Assembly: GCF_005768555.2 (NCBI RefSeq)
Contig: NZ_VCHX02000352.1
Location: 62,001-126,000, forward strand
Direction: 5' to 3'
Source: Streptomyces sporangiiformans
Lineage (GTDB): Bacteria; Actinomycetota; Actinomycetes; Streptomycetales; Streptomycetaceae
Length of the DNA stretch: 64,000 nt
Made by a program: the position numbers and the translations under genes. The notes under the pieces are model-generated. The model did not search any database, had not been told where the DNA came from, and was given only the letters and a program-made list of their open reading frames with translations. Shown here piece by piece: positions 25,014-32,705 of the stretch. How positions within the stretch are numbered: position 1 is the first letter of the stretch; every line of letters begins with the position of its first letter.

Positions 25014-26878
25014 CGGACTCCCTCCGTCACTCGGTCGGCCGGACGGCCGACGGACATCCGGGCGGTGAACATGGCGCCCTCCTGCGTATTGGCCACCGAC
25101 ACCTCACCGCCCCGTCGTTTGCAGACCAGCCGCGTGAGCGCCAGACCGATGCCCCGGTCGCCGCCCTGCGCGGCCTTCGTGGTGAACCCGTGCGAGAACA
25201 CTTCCTGGGCGAGCTCGGGAGCAACCCCCGGGCCCGAGTCCCGTACCACGATCTCCACGCTGGAGGCGTCCTGGCGCACTTCGACCTCCACCCACGCGTC
25301 GTGGTCGTCGTCTCCGGCCGCCGCGGCGTCGACCGCGTTGTCCACGAGATTGCCGAGCACCGTGGCCACGTCCGCGGAGTCCATCGGCTCCAGGTGATCC
25401 AGGGCCGTACGCTCCGAGATCCGCAGCCGCACCTTGCGTTCCGCGGCGAGCGCGGACTTGGCCATGAGCAGCGCGGCGACCGCCCGGTCATGGATCCGGC
25501 TGGTCAGGGTCAGATCGAGCGAGTCGCGATGCCGGCGCAGGGCACGGACGTAGCGCACGACCTCGTCGTGCTCGCCGATCTGGATGAGCCCGGAGATGGT
25601 GTGCAGCTGGTTGGAGAACTCGTGGGCCTGCGCGCGGAGCAGTTCGGTGCTGCTCCGGAACGAGCCCAGTTCGCGCTCGAGCTGAGCCAGTTCGGTGCGG
25701 TCCCGCAGGGTCGTCACCGAGCCGAGCCGGCGACCGTCCTTGGTGACGTCCATCCGGTTCATCACCAGCACCCGGCCGCGGCGCACGACCACCTCGTCAC
25801 GCCGCTCGGCACCGTGCTCCCCGTCGTGTTGCGCGTCGTGCTTCCCGTCGTGCTCACCGTCCTGCTGGGCGTCGTGCTTCGCGTCGTGTTCACCGTCCTG
25901 CTGGGCGCCGTGCTTCGCGTCGCGCTCACCAGCCTGCTGGGCGTCACGTGTCGCGTCGCGCTCACCAGCCTGCTCGGCGTCGTGTTCCGGGGCGCGCTCC
26001 GCCGCCCTGTGCTCGCTGCCACCGGCCCCGGCCAGTACGTCGTACAGCCTGCCCTCGATCCCCAGGTCGGCCAGGCTCATCCCGACGCAGTTCTCGGGCA
26101 GGTCGAGCAGCCTGCGGCCGACCGCGTTCACCAGGGTGAGCCGCAGGTGCGGGTCGAGGGCCACCACGCCCTCGGCTATGCCGAACAGCATCGCCTCGCG
26201 ATGTTCCGCGAGGCCGGCGATCTCGCGGGGCTCCAGACCCAGGGTCTGACGCTTGATGCGCCGGGCCAGCAGCCATGATCCGGCGACTCCGAGCACACTG
26301 GCGATGCCGAGGTAGGCCAGCAGATAGGACGAGGCGCCCATCAGCCGCTGCCACGCCGTCGGCGAGGCCCGCCCGATCATGACGGTTCCGAGATGGTCGC
26401 CGGCGTTGTCGAGATCGTCGCCGGCGGTGTGCTGCTCGGCGCCGATCACCGGGGCCTTCGCCACCAGCTCGGTGATCCCGCCCAACGACAGTTCCCCGGA
26501 CCAGCCGCGAGCCTCGGCGACAGACGGGCCGCCGACCGGCAGGCGCGTTCCGACCAGCGTGGGATTCGTGGCGGCGACGATCTCTCCGTCGGCGTCGGCG
26601 ACCAGGGCCGAGGTGACACCGGACCTGGTCAGCGTGGACTGCAGCAGCGGCGCGAGGGTCTCGGCCGGCGCCGGCCGGACGAGCTGAGTGCGGATGAGGG
26701 GGTTTCCGGCCATGTCCTCCGCCAGGGCGGTCACCCGGCGTCCCTCCACCCGGTCGAACGTCGCCTGCGACTGAGCCAGCGAGACCGCGCCCACCGCGAC
26801 CAGCACGATCACGACGATGGCGAGCTGCAATACCAGCAGCTCACCGGCCAGGGTGTGGCGGCGGGACGTCACGACCAC
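25010..26878 (-). CDS. CitA/DcuS-type sensor histidine kinase with internal repeat
   Basis: A 622-residue kinase. N-terminal helix (LAIVVIVLVAVGAVSLAQ), periplasmic PDC sensor to about residue 185, second helix (LLAYLGIASVLGVAGSWLLA), PAS domain (HREAMLFGIAEGVVALDPHL), then a SpoOB-type H-box (QAHEFSNQLHTISGLI) and HATPase (LGNLVDNAVDAA, DSGPGV, GDRGIGLAL). A His/Asp-rich 12-residue repeat is inserted in the PAS region. The frame opens with a TTG at 26896, but GTG 26878 has GAAGG upstream. Divergent from tctC; likely senses citrate-like ligands. Confidence 0.85.
   Translation of the reverse strand: MVVTSRRHTLAGELLVLQLAIVVIVLVAVGAVSLAQSQATFDRVEGRRVTALAEDMAGNPLIRTQLVRPAPAETLAPLLQSTLTRSGVTSALVADADGEIVAATNPTLVGTRLPVGGPSVAEARGWSGELSLGGITELVAKAPVIGAEQHTAGDDLDNAGDHLGTVMIGRASPTAWQRLMGASSYLLAYLGIASVLGVAGSWLLARRIKRQTLGLEPREIAGLAEHREAMLFGIAEGVVALDPHLRLTLVNAVGRRLLDLPENCVGMSLADLGIEGRLYDVLAGAGGSEHRAAERAPEHDAEQAGERDATRDAQQAGERDAKHGAQQDGEHDAKHDAQQDGEHDGKHDAQHDGEHGAERRDEVVVRRGRVLVMNRMDVTKDGRRLGSVTTLRDRTELAQLERELGSFRSSTELLRAQAHEFSNQLHTISGLIQIGEHDEVVRYVRALRRHRDSLDLTLTSRIHDRAVAALLMAKSALAAERKVRLRISERTALDHLEPMDSADVATVLGNLVDNAVDAAAAGDDDHDAWVEVEVRQDASSVEIVVRDSGPGVAPELAQEVFSHGFTTKAAQGGDRGIGLALTRLVCKRRGGEVSVANTQEGAMFTARMSVGRPADRVTEGVR
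25800..25985 (-). repeat. 36-bp coding tandem repeat inside the sensor kinase
   Basis: About five imperfect copies of a 36-bp unit encode 12-residue repeats of the form AQQDGEHDAKHD. Copies toward the kinase C-terminus are richer in His and Asp; earlier ones read AGERDATRD. The insert lies in the PAS domain between GRLYDVLAGAGG and VVVRRGRVLVMNRMD, where homologues normally have a short loop. Confidence 0.8.
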
Positions 26879-26975
26879 TATGAACTCAACCTTCAATGCT
26901 CACACAACGGAGACGGACTGTCCTAGGAACCGCACAATCATGGCGCCGGACCCGCCCGAGGGAAAGAGATGAGCC

Positions 26976-27986
26976 ATGAGAACTCGACGAGCCGCACTTG
27001 TCGGAGCTCTTGCCACCGTGTCCATGCTCGCGGTCAGCGCCTGTGGCGCCACCGCCGACAAGGAGGAGTCCGGAAGCGGAAGCGGGAGCGGGAAGCCCGT
27101 GACCGGTCTCCGGCTGATGGTCCCCAACACTCCGGGCAGCGGATACGACCTCACCGCCCGGACCGTGACCCAGGTGATGCAGGACACCAAGGTGGCCTCC
27201 GGAACCCAGGTGTTCAACCTGCCCGGGGCCAGCGGCGTCGTCGGCCTGCAGCGCCTGGTGAACGAGAAGGGCAACGGCAAGATGGCCATGCAGATGGGCC
27301 TCGGCGTCGTCGGTGCCTCGTACACCTCGAAGTCCAAGGCGACGCTGACCGACACCACCCCGATCGCCAGACTGATCGAGGAGGCCGGAGCGATCGTCGT
27401 ACCGAAGGACTCCCCGTACAAGACGATGGACGACCTCGTCACCGCGTGGAAGAAGGACCCCAAGAAACTGGCGGTCGGCGGTGGCTCCACGGCGGGCGGT
27501 CCGGACCATCTGCTCCCGATGCAGCTCGCGAAGGCCGTCGGCATCGAGCCGAAGAAGGTCAACTACGTCTCCTACGACGGTGGCGGCGAGCTGCTGCCCG
27601 CCATCCTGGGCAACAAGATCGCCTTCGGTGCCAGCGGTTTCGGTGAGTTCCTCGACCAGATCGAGGCGGGACAGGTGCGAGTGCTCGCGGTGACCAGCGA
27701 GAAGCCGATCGACGCGCTGAAGGACGCCCCCACGCTCAAGGACTCCGGCATCGACCTGGTCTTCACCAACTGGCGCGGAATCGTCGCCCCTCCCGGGATC
27801 ACCGAGGACCAGAAGAAGGTCTGGATCGACGCCCTGACCAAGATGCACGACTCCAAGGAGTGGAAGGCCGAGCTGGAGAAGAACGGCTGGACCGACGCCT
27901 TCGTCACCGGTGACGAGTTCGGCACGTACCTGACCGAGCAGGACAAGTCCGTCGCCGACCTCCTGTCCGAGCTCGGGCTGGCATGA
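26976..27986 (+). CDS. tctC: Tripartite tricarboxylate transporter substrate-binding lipoprotein
   Basis: A 336-residue protein with a lipoprotein signal (LATVSMLAVSAC, lipobox Cys at about 23), a Ser/Gly linker, then the Bug/TctC fold: LRLMVPNTPGSGYDLTARTV, FNLPGASGVVGLQ, and LAVGGGSTAGGPDHL. It captures citrate-like carboxylates outside the membrane and hands them to TctAB. It overlaps tctB by 4 nt. Divergent from the two-component system that probably controls it. Confidence 0.9.
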   Translation: MRTRRAALVGALATVSMLAVSACGATADKEESGSGSGSGKPVTGLRLMVPNTPGSGYDLTARTVTQVMQDTKVASGTQVFNLPGASGVVGLQRLVNEKGNGKMAMQMGLGVVGASYTSKSKATLTDTTPIARLIEEAGAIVVPKDSPYKTMDDLVTAWKKDPKKLAVGGGSTAGGPDHLLPMQLAKAVGIEPKKVNYVSYDGGGELLPAILGNKIAFGASGFGEFLDQIEAGQVRVLAVTSEKPIDALKDAPTLKDSGIDLVFTNWRGIVAPPGITEDQKKVWIDALTKMHDSKEWKAELEKNGWTDAFVTGDEFGTYLTEQDKSVADLLSELGLA

Positions 27987-28519
27987 GCTCCGAGGTGAAC
28001 GACCGGATCGCGGAGGACACGCGTCCGTCCGGGGAGGGCGGGGACCGCGCGCAGTACGCAGTGTGCGCGTTCCTCGCCCTGCTGGGCACCGCCGTGATCG
28101 TGGATGCCCTCGGCATCCCGCACATCACCAGCGGCACCGACCCGGTCGGGCCGCGCGTGGTGCCGATGATCCTGGGTGTGCTGCTCATGGTGGTCGCGGT
28201 GGCGTACGCGGTCGATGTGGCCCGGGGCGGCCGCGGTGAGCCGGAGGCCGGCGAGGACGTCGACCTGTCGCAGGGCAGTGACTGGCGCACGGTGCTGCTG
28301 CTGATCGGCGCGTTCGTGGTGAACGCCGTGCTGATCGAGCGACTCGGCTGGGTGATCAGCGGCACCCTGCTCTTCTGGGGAACGGCCTTCGCCCTCGGCA
28401 ACCGGCACTACGTCCGCAATCTGCTGATCGCCGTGACGCTGTCCCTGGTCACCTTCTACGCGTTCGCGATCGGCCTCGGCGTGAACCTTCCGGCCGGTGT
28501 GCTGCAAGGGATCCTGTGA
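27983..28519 (+). CDS. tctB: Tripartite tricarboxylate transporter small membrane subunit
   Basis: A 178-residue protein with four predicted membrane helices (QYAVCAFLALLGTAVIVDAL, VPMILGVLLMVVAVAYAV, TVLLLIGAFVVNAVL, and a pair at the end), the size and topology of TctB. Its low sequence conservation is normal for the family. ATGA overlap upstream and TGATG overlap downstream place it firmly in the tctCBA operon. Confidence 0.85.
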   Translation: MSSEVNDRIAEDTRPSGEGGDRAQYAVCAFLALLGTAVIVDALGIPHITSGTDPVGPRVVPMILGVLLMVVAVAYAVDVARGGRGEPEAGEDVDLSQGSDWRTVLLLIGAFVVNAVLIERLGWVISGTLLFWGTAFALGNRHYVRNLLIAVTLSLVTFYAFAIGLGVNLPAGVLQGIL

Positions 28520-30018
28520 TGGACAACCTGAACAATCTCCTCCAGGGCTTCGCGGACGTCGTCGCCCCGATGAACCTGCTGCTGGCGCTGATCGGCGTCG
28601 TCATCGGCACCGCGGTGGGTGTGCTGCCCGGCATCGGCCCGGCGATGACGGTCGCGCTGCTCCTTCCGGTCACCTACGGCATGGAGCCGGTGCAGGCGTT
28701 CATCATGTTCGCGGGCATCTTCTACGGCGGCATGTACGGCGGTTCGACCACCTCGATCCTGCTGAACACCCCCGGTGAGTCGTCCTCGGTCGTCACGGCC
28801 ATCGAGGGCAACAAGATGGCCAAGGCGGGCCGGGCCGCACAGGCGCTCGCGACCGCCGCCATCGGTTCCTTCGTGGCGGGCACGATCGGCACCCTGCTCC
28901 TCGTCCTGGTCACGCCGTTCGTGGTGGACTTCGCGGTGAGCCTGGGGGCGCCCGACTACTTCGCGCTCATGCTGCTCTCCTTCATCGCGGTCACCTCGGT
29001 GCTGGGCTCCTCGCGCATCCGCGGCTTCGTCTCGCTGCTGCTCGGCCTGACGATCGGTCTGGTCGGCATCGACTCGGTGTCCGGACAGCAGCGGCTCAGC
29101 CTGGGCATCCCGCAACTGGCCGACGGCATCGACGTGGTCGTGGTCGCGGTCGGCATCTTCGCCGTCGGCGAGGCGCTGTGGGTGGCCGCGCATCTGCGGC
29201 GCAAGCCCGCGGAGGTGATCCCGGTCGGCCGTCCGTGGATGGGCCGCAAGGACTGGAAGCGGTCGTGGAAGCCATGGCTGCGGGGCACCGCGTTCGGCTT
29301 CCCCTTCGGCGCGCTCCCCGCCGGTGGTGCGGAGATACCGACGTTCCTGTCGTACGCGACGGAGAAGCGTCTGACCAAGCACCCCGAGGAGTTCGGCAAG
29401 GGAGCCATCGAGGGTGTGGCCGGGCCGGAGGCGGCGAACAACGCGTCGGCGGCCGGCACGCTGGTGCCGATGCTCGCGATCGGGCTGCCGACGAACGCGA
29501 CGGCCGCGGTCATGCTGGCGGCCTTCCAGTCGTACGGCATCCAGCCGGGTCCGCTGTTGTTCGATCGCGAGGCGAGCCTCGTATGGGTGCTGATAGCCAG
29601 CCTGTTCGTCGGCAATCTGCTGCTCCTGCTGCTCAACCTCCCGCTGGCGCCGGCCTGGGCCAAGCTGCTGCAGATTCCGCGTCCCTACCTCTACGCGGGG
29701 ATCCTGTTCTTCGCGTCGATGGGTGCGTACGCCGTCAACGCCCAGCCGCTGGACCTGTTCCTGCTGCTGACGCTGGGGCTCCTCGGCTTCGCCATGCGCC
29801 GCTTCGGACTGCCCGTGCTGCCGTTGATCGTCGGCGTCATCCTCGGCCCGCGGGCCGAGTTGCAGGGGCGACGCTCCCTGCAACTGTCGGGCGGCGAGCT
29901 GTCGGGACTGCTGGGCGGACCGGTGTCCTACATCGTCTACACCGTGGTCGTGCTGGTTCTGGTGTGGCCGCTCGTCCGGCGGTTCGTCGTACGTCCACTG
30001 CGTGAGCGAAGTGCCTGA
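28519..30018 (+). CDS. tctA: Tripartite tricarboxylate transporter large membrane subunit
   Basis: A 499-residue protein with about twelve helices. The diagnostic GVLPGIGPAMTVALLLPVTYG and YGGMYGGSTTSILLNTPGE segments near the N-terminus are repeated in the second half (FGALPAGGAEIPTFLSYATEK), as in TctA. It forms the transport channel with TctB. The start is ATG 28519, overlapping the tctB stop; a GTG directly before it is also possible. Confidence 0.9.
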   Translation: MDNLNNLLQGFADVVAPMNLLLALIGVVIGTAVGVLPGIGPAMTVALLLPVTYGMEPVQAFIMFAGIFYGGMYGGSTTSILLNTPGESSSVVTAIEGNKMAKAGRAAQALATAAIGSFVAGTIGTLLLVLVTPFVVDFAVSLGAPDYFALMLLSFIAVTSVLGSSRIRGFVSLLLGLTIGLVGIDSVSGQQRLSLGIPQLADGIDVVVVAVGIFAVGEALWVAAHLRRKPAEVIPVGRPWMGRKDWKRSWKPWLRGTAFGFPFGALPAGGAEIPTFLSYATEKRLTKHPEEFGKGAIEGVAGPEAANNASAAGTLVPMLAIGLPTNATAAVMLAAFQSYGIQPGPLLFDREASLVWVLIASLFVGNLLLLLLNLPLAPAWAKLLQIPRPYLYAGILFFASMGAYAVNAQPLDLFLLLTLGLLGFAMRRFGLPVLPLIVGVILGPRAELQGRRSLQLSGGELSGLLGGPVSYIVYTVVVLVLVWPLVRRFVVRPLRERSA

Positions 30019-30065
30019 GAGGGCCTGAGCCAAGTGCCTGAGAGCGCCTGACAGGGAGACCAACC

Positions 30066-30461
30066 ATGACCGTACTGGTCGGATACGTACCCTCGCCCGA
30101 GGGTGAGGCCGCACTGCGCGCGGGAATCGACGAGGCCCGGCTGCGCGACGAGAAGCTGCTGGTGGTGAACACCTCCCGGGGCGACGCCTTGATGGACACC
30201 CGGTTCGCGCAGGAGCCCGATCTGGCCCATGTGCGCGAGGATCTGGCTGCGCTGGGCGTCGACTTCGAGATACGCCAGGTGCTCGGCGGGCGCGACGCCG
30301 CCGAGGAGATCGTCGATCTGGCGGAACTGCCGGACGTGTCCCTCGTGGTGATCGGGCTGCGGCGGCGCAGCGCGGTCGGCAAGCTGATCATGGGTTCGGC
30401 GGCTCAGCAGATCCTGATGGGGGTGAACTGCCCGATCCTCGCGGTGAAAACCGCCTCCTGA
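30066..30461 (+). CDS. Universal stress protein (single Usp domain)
   Basis: A 131-residue UspA-fold protein: VLVGYVPSPEGEAALRAGIDEA at the N-terminus and the ATP-binding signature VVIGLRRRSAVGKLIMGSAAQQIL (G-2x-G-9x-G-S type) near the C-terminus. It follows tctA by 47 bp containing a 23-bp direct repeat (AAGTGCCTGAGAG...), and is followed by a strong terminator. It is therefore probably the last gene of the tct operon. Function in carboxylate uptake unknown. Confidence 0.85.
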   Translation: MTVLVGYVPSPEGEAALRAGIDEARLRDEKLLVVNTSRGDALMDTRFAQEPDLAHVREDLAALGVDFEIRQVLGGRDAAEEIVDLAELPDVSLVVIGLRRRSAVGKLIMGSAAQQILMGVNCPILAVKTAS

Positions 30462-30486
30462 TCCCGGGTATCGGTCGACGGACCGG

Positions 30487-30526
30487 GCCGTACTCCCCCG
30501 GCCACCGAGCCGTACTCCCCCGGCCA
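30487..30526. repeat. Direct 18-bp repeat
   Basis: GCCGTACTCCCCCGGCCA occurs at 30487-30504 and again at 30509-30526 (22-bp period), between the Usp stop and the terminator. Probably a slippage duplication. Confidence 0.7.
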
Positions 30527-30537
30527 AAGGGCATCGT

Positions 30538-30576
30538 CACTTCGCCCCGCCGCGCATCCAGCGGCGGGGCGAAGTG
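30538..30576 (+). terminator. Strong terminator after tctCBA-usp
   Basis: A perfect 16-bp stem (CACTTCGCCCCGCCGC with its complement) closes a 7-nt loop, about 75 bp after the Usp stop. This is one of the strongest hairpins in the window. Confidence 0.8.
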
Positions 30577-30625
30577 CTGTCGCGGGCGGACGCCCCGACG
30601 CGACCGGTGTTACGCGTGGGAAACC

Positions 30626-30654
30626 TTGACGGGCGCTGTGGCGGGTGCCACGAT
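30626..30654 (+). promoter_or_regulatory. Candidate promoter of the GH5 gene
   Basis: TTGACG (30626-30631) and CACGAT (30649-30654) are separated by 17 nt, a good fit to the major vegetative sigma factor. Transcription would start near 30661, directly before the long palindrome at 30664-30687. Confidence 0.5.
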
Positions 30655-30663
30655 TCCGGGCGG

Positions 30664-30687
30664 CGCGATGTTTACGTAAACATCGCG
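30664..30687. promoter_or_regulatory. 24-bp perfect palindrome, LacI-type operator
   Basis: The half-site CGCGATGTTTAC is followed directly by its reverse complement, with a central CG. A central CpG palindrome of this length with a TTTAC/GTAAA core is typical of LacI-family sugar repressors. It lies at about +3 to +27 of the presumed GH5 promoter, where binding would block transcription. No LacI gene is in the window. Confidence 0.7.
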
Positions 30688-30977
30688 GTTGGTGGAGCAG
30701 GCAGGAGCGGAACGATGTGGCAGTTCGAGGGCACAAGCTCGTCCGCCGTCCGGGCCGACGCCACCATGAACATCGCCTTACGCCTTCCTTGAGTACCTCA
30801 AGGTCGACGCCGCCGTGCGGCCACACGTCGACGGTGGTGCCCTCCCCGCCACCACCGCGCAACTGCCCGGCTTCCGGGCATCCCTCCGGCCCGGCACATG
30901 TTCCGACGGCCGCTCGGCCACGCGCAGGCTCCGCCATGCGCTGAGTCGCCGTCTCCCTCCCGTGAAAGGGCAAGCTG
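30688..30977 (+). other. Long leader before the GH5 gene, with a possible 25-codon ORF
   Basis: About 290 nt between operator and start codon. A short ORF at 30715-30792 has AGGAG 7 nt before its ATG and encodes MWQFEGTSSSAVRADATMN plus 6 residues; it may be a leader peptide or chance. CCTTGAG-TAC-CTCAAGG (around 30784-30800) is a small hairpin overlapping its stop. I recognise nothing else. Confidence 0.3.
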
Positions 30978-32051
30978 ATGCGCAAAGTCCCCGCCGGCAC
31001 CCGCCTCACCCCCCGGCTGCGCGCCGCCCTCGTGGCGATCGCGATAGCCGCGACCAGCGGCACAGCCATCGCCGGCAGCCCCGCCTCCGCCGCGAGCGAC
31101 GACACGACCCGACTCAGCAGAGACACGACCCAGTTCAAGGGCGTGAACTGGGCCGACCCACGCGACAACTTCGCCGACGACCCCGTCGTGCTGTCCGGTC
31201 TGTCGACCTCCGACAGTTACGCCCAGACCTATGCCAAGGCGAGTCGGGTGATCTCGGCGTTCCGTGCGAACCTCGGTGCCAACACCGTCCGGCTGCCCAT
31301 CAACCCGTACACCGTCAACGGCTCCTACTGGAAGTCCTACCGCGGGGTCATCGACGCGGCGTCGGACAAGGGCTTCAAGGTCATCCTCTCCTACTGGGAG
31401 GGCACGGGCGTCCGCAAGGACGGCTTCATCGACGACACCGCCACCTACTGGCCCATGTGGAACACCGTGGTCAAGGCGTACAAGGCCGACGAGCGGGTCT
31501 ACTTCGAGCCGATGAACGAGCCCCACGGCTACACCGACACCGAGTGGGCCGACATCGCCGCGAAGTGGCTGGGCACCTACCCGTCGGTCCCGCGCAACCG
31601 GGTGTTCGTCAGCGGCGCCGGCTACAACGACCACGTCACCTCCGTCTGCGCCGACCCGCGTCTGAAGGGCACCTACCTGTCGCTGCACCACTACGGGTTC
31701 TGGAAGGAGTACGCCACCTACGACCAGTGGGTGGCCGACCTCAAGGAGCGCATCGGTGACTGCGCCAACCGGACCGTCGCCGACGAGTTCGGCGCCCATA
31801 TGACCACCGGTTTCGACTACAACAAGCCGGCTGCCTCCAACAACTTCATCAACTTCATGCAGGCCGTCACCGACACCTTCCGCGAGCTCAAGATGGGGTC
31901 CGTCTACTGGCCCGGCCTGCGCACCGGCGACACCTACTCGCTGCAGACCCTGATCGGCGACCCCGCCCGGCCCTGGCTGGCCACCACCAACCAGTCCGGC
32001 GCCGACCGGCTCGCCTGGGGTTGGGGACGAGGCAAGCCCGTTCAGCCCTGA
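30978..32051 (+). CDS. Secreted GH5-type glycoside hydrolase (endoglucanase-like)
   Basis: A 357-residue protein with a Sec signal peptide (hydrophobic core LRAALVAIAIAATSGTAIA, cleavage after SPASA near residue 40). The TIM-barrel catalytic domain shows FKGVNWADPRDNF, NTVRLPINPYT, YFEPMNEPHGY (acid/base Glu) and TVADEFGAH (nucleophile Glu), as in family GH5 cellulases or mannanases. There is no carbohydrate-binding module. GGG lies 7 nt before the ATG. The LacI-type operator upstream suggests induction by a sugar. It could act with the expansin encoded 4 kb downstream. Confidence 0.8.
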   Translation: MRKVPAGTRLTPRLRAALVAIAIAATSGTAIAGSPASAASDDTTRLSRDTTQFKGVNWADPRDNFADDPVVLSGLSTSDSYAQTYAKASRVISAFRANLGANTVRLPINPYTVNGSYWKSYRGVIDAASDKGFKVILSYWEGTGVRKDGFIDDTATYWPMWNTVVKAYKADERVYFEPMNEPHGYTDTEWADIAAKWLGTYPSVPRNRVFVSGAGYNDHVTSVCADPRLKGTYLSLHHYGFWKEYATYDQWVADLKERIGDCANRTVADEFGAHMTTGFDYNKPAASNNFINFMQAVTDTFRELKMGSVYWPGLRTGDTYSLQTLIGDPARPWLATTNQSGADRLAWGWGRGKPVQP

Positions 32052-32112
32052 CCCGTACGGGGCACCAGTGACGCACTGGCGCCCGGTCCGGTGCCGCTGT
32101 GCCCCTCAGTCG

Positions 32113-32145
32113 CTTGGCCCTGTCCTCATTGAGGACAGGGCCAAG
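32113..32145 (+). terminator. Strong terminator after the GH5 gene
   Basis: A perfect 15-bp stem starting CTTGGCCCTGTCCTC closes a 3-nt ATT loop, about 60 bp after the GH5 stop. No T-tract follows. Confidence 0.85.
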
Positions 32146-32164
32146 GTCCTGTCCGACCCTGATC

Positions 32165-32460
32165 CGTCGGTCCGGGTGATCCGGCCGTCCTCGACCGCGA
32201 GGCCCGCAACCGAGTCCAGCCCGCCATCGAACTCGAACCGCACGGCCGCGCCCCGATGAGCCACATCGGCTTCACCTCGAATCCGCCGTACGCCCTGGCG
32301 AACGCACTCAGGAGCGGCCACCCGGTCCGCGCCCTCGATCGGCCGCCTGGCCACGGGGACGACACCGCCACCGTCGGACACACCGCCCGCTCGGTGGGGC
32401 CCAGGGTCTCCAGCACGGTCAGCATCGCGAACGAGACGCGTCGGCCATGGTCATGCGCGC
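32165..32460 (-). pseudogene. ECF41-type (SigJ-like) sigma factor remnant
   Basis: Fragments in two frames on the minus strand assemble into an ECF41 sigma factor: VSFAMLTVLETLGPTERAV (end of sigma region 4 entry), then in another frame SDGGGVVPVARRPIEGADRVA (the DGGG motif of the C-terminal extension), then ARAYGGFEVKPMWLIGA, then AVRFEFDGGLDSVAGLAVED. About 90 residues between the first two pieces are missing, and at least three frameshifts are needed. The N-terminal sigma region 2 is absent. Clearly non-functional. Confidence 0.7.
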
Positions 32461-32627
32461 GACACCACGCCGCTCGGCTGCGCCTGGGGCGCCTGCGGCG
32501 CCGGGCCGCACGCTGCCGAAAACCCCTGAGCCTCGATGCCGAGAGCGACGTTCGTACGCGCCATCTGGTTCGCGGTGACGGTCGGCGGCGTCCGCGACAT
32601 CACCTTGGCGGCGGAGCTTCGGGATAT

Positions 32628-32645
32628 TTGCACACTGGTGGGCAA
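32628..32645. promoter_or_regulatory. TetR-type operator 1 upstream of the MFS gene
   Basis: TTGCnCACnnGTGnGCAA, an 18-bp palindrome matching its own complement at 14 of 18 positions. It is repeated 27 bp downstream, which is consistent with two repressor dimers on one promoter. Confidence 0.55.
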
Positions 32646-32654
32646 TAAATTAGT

Positions 32655-32672
32655 CTGCACGTCGATGGGCAA
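32655..32672. promoter_or_regulatory. TetR-type operator 2 upstream of the MFS gene
   Basis: A second, weaker copy (CTGCACGTCGATGGGCAA) in direct repeat with operator 1; 17 of 23 positions match. It lies about 35 bp before the MFS start codon. Confidence 0.45.
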
Positions 32673-32705
32673 TTAACTCGTCCCTCGTTTCTCCTAGGAG
32701 CCCCG

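Noticed and set aside
25800..25985. CRISPR-like array
   Set aside because: The 36-bp units are contiguous and in frame inside the kinase gene, with no spacers.
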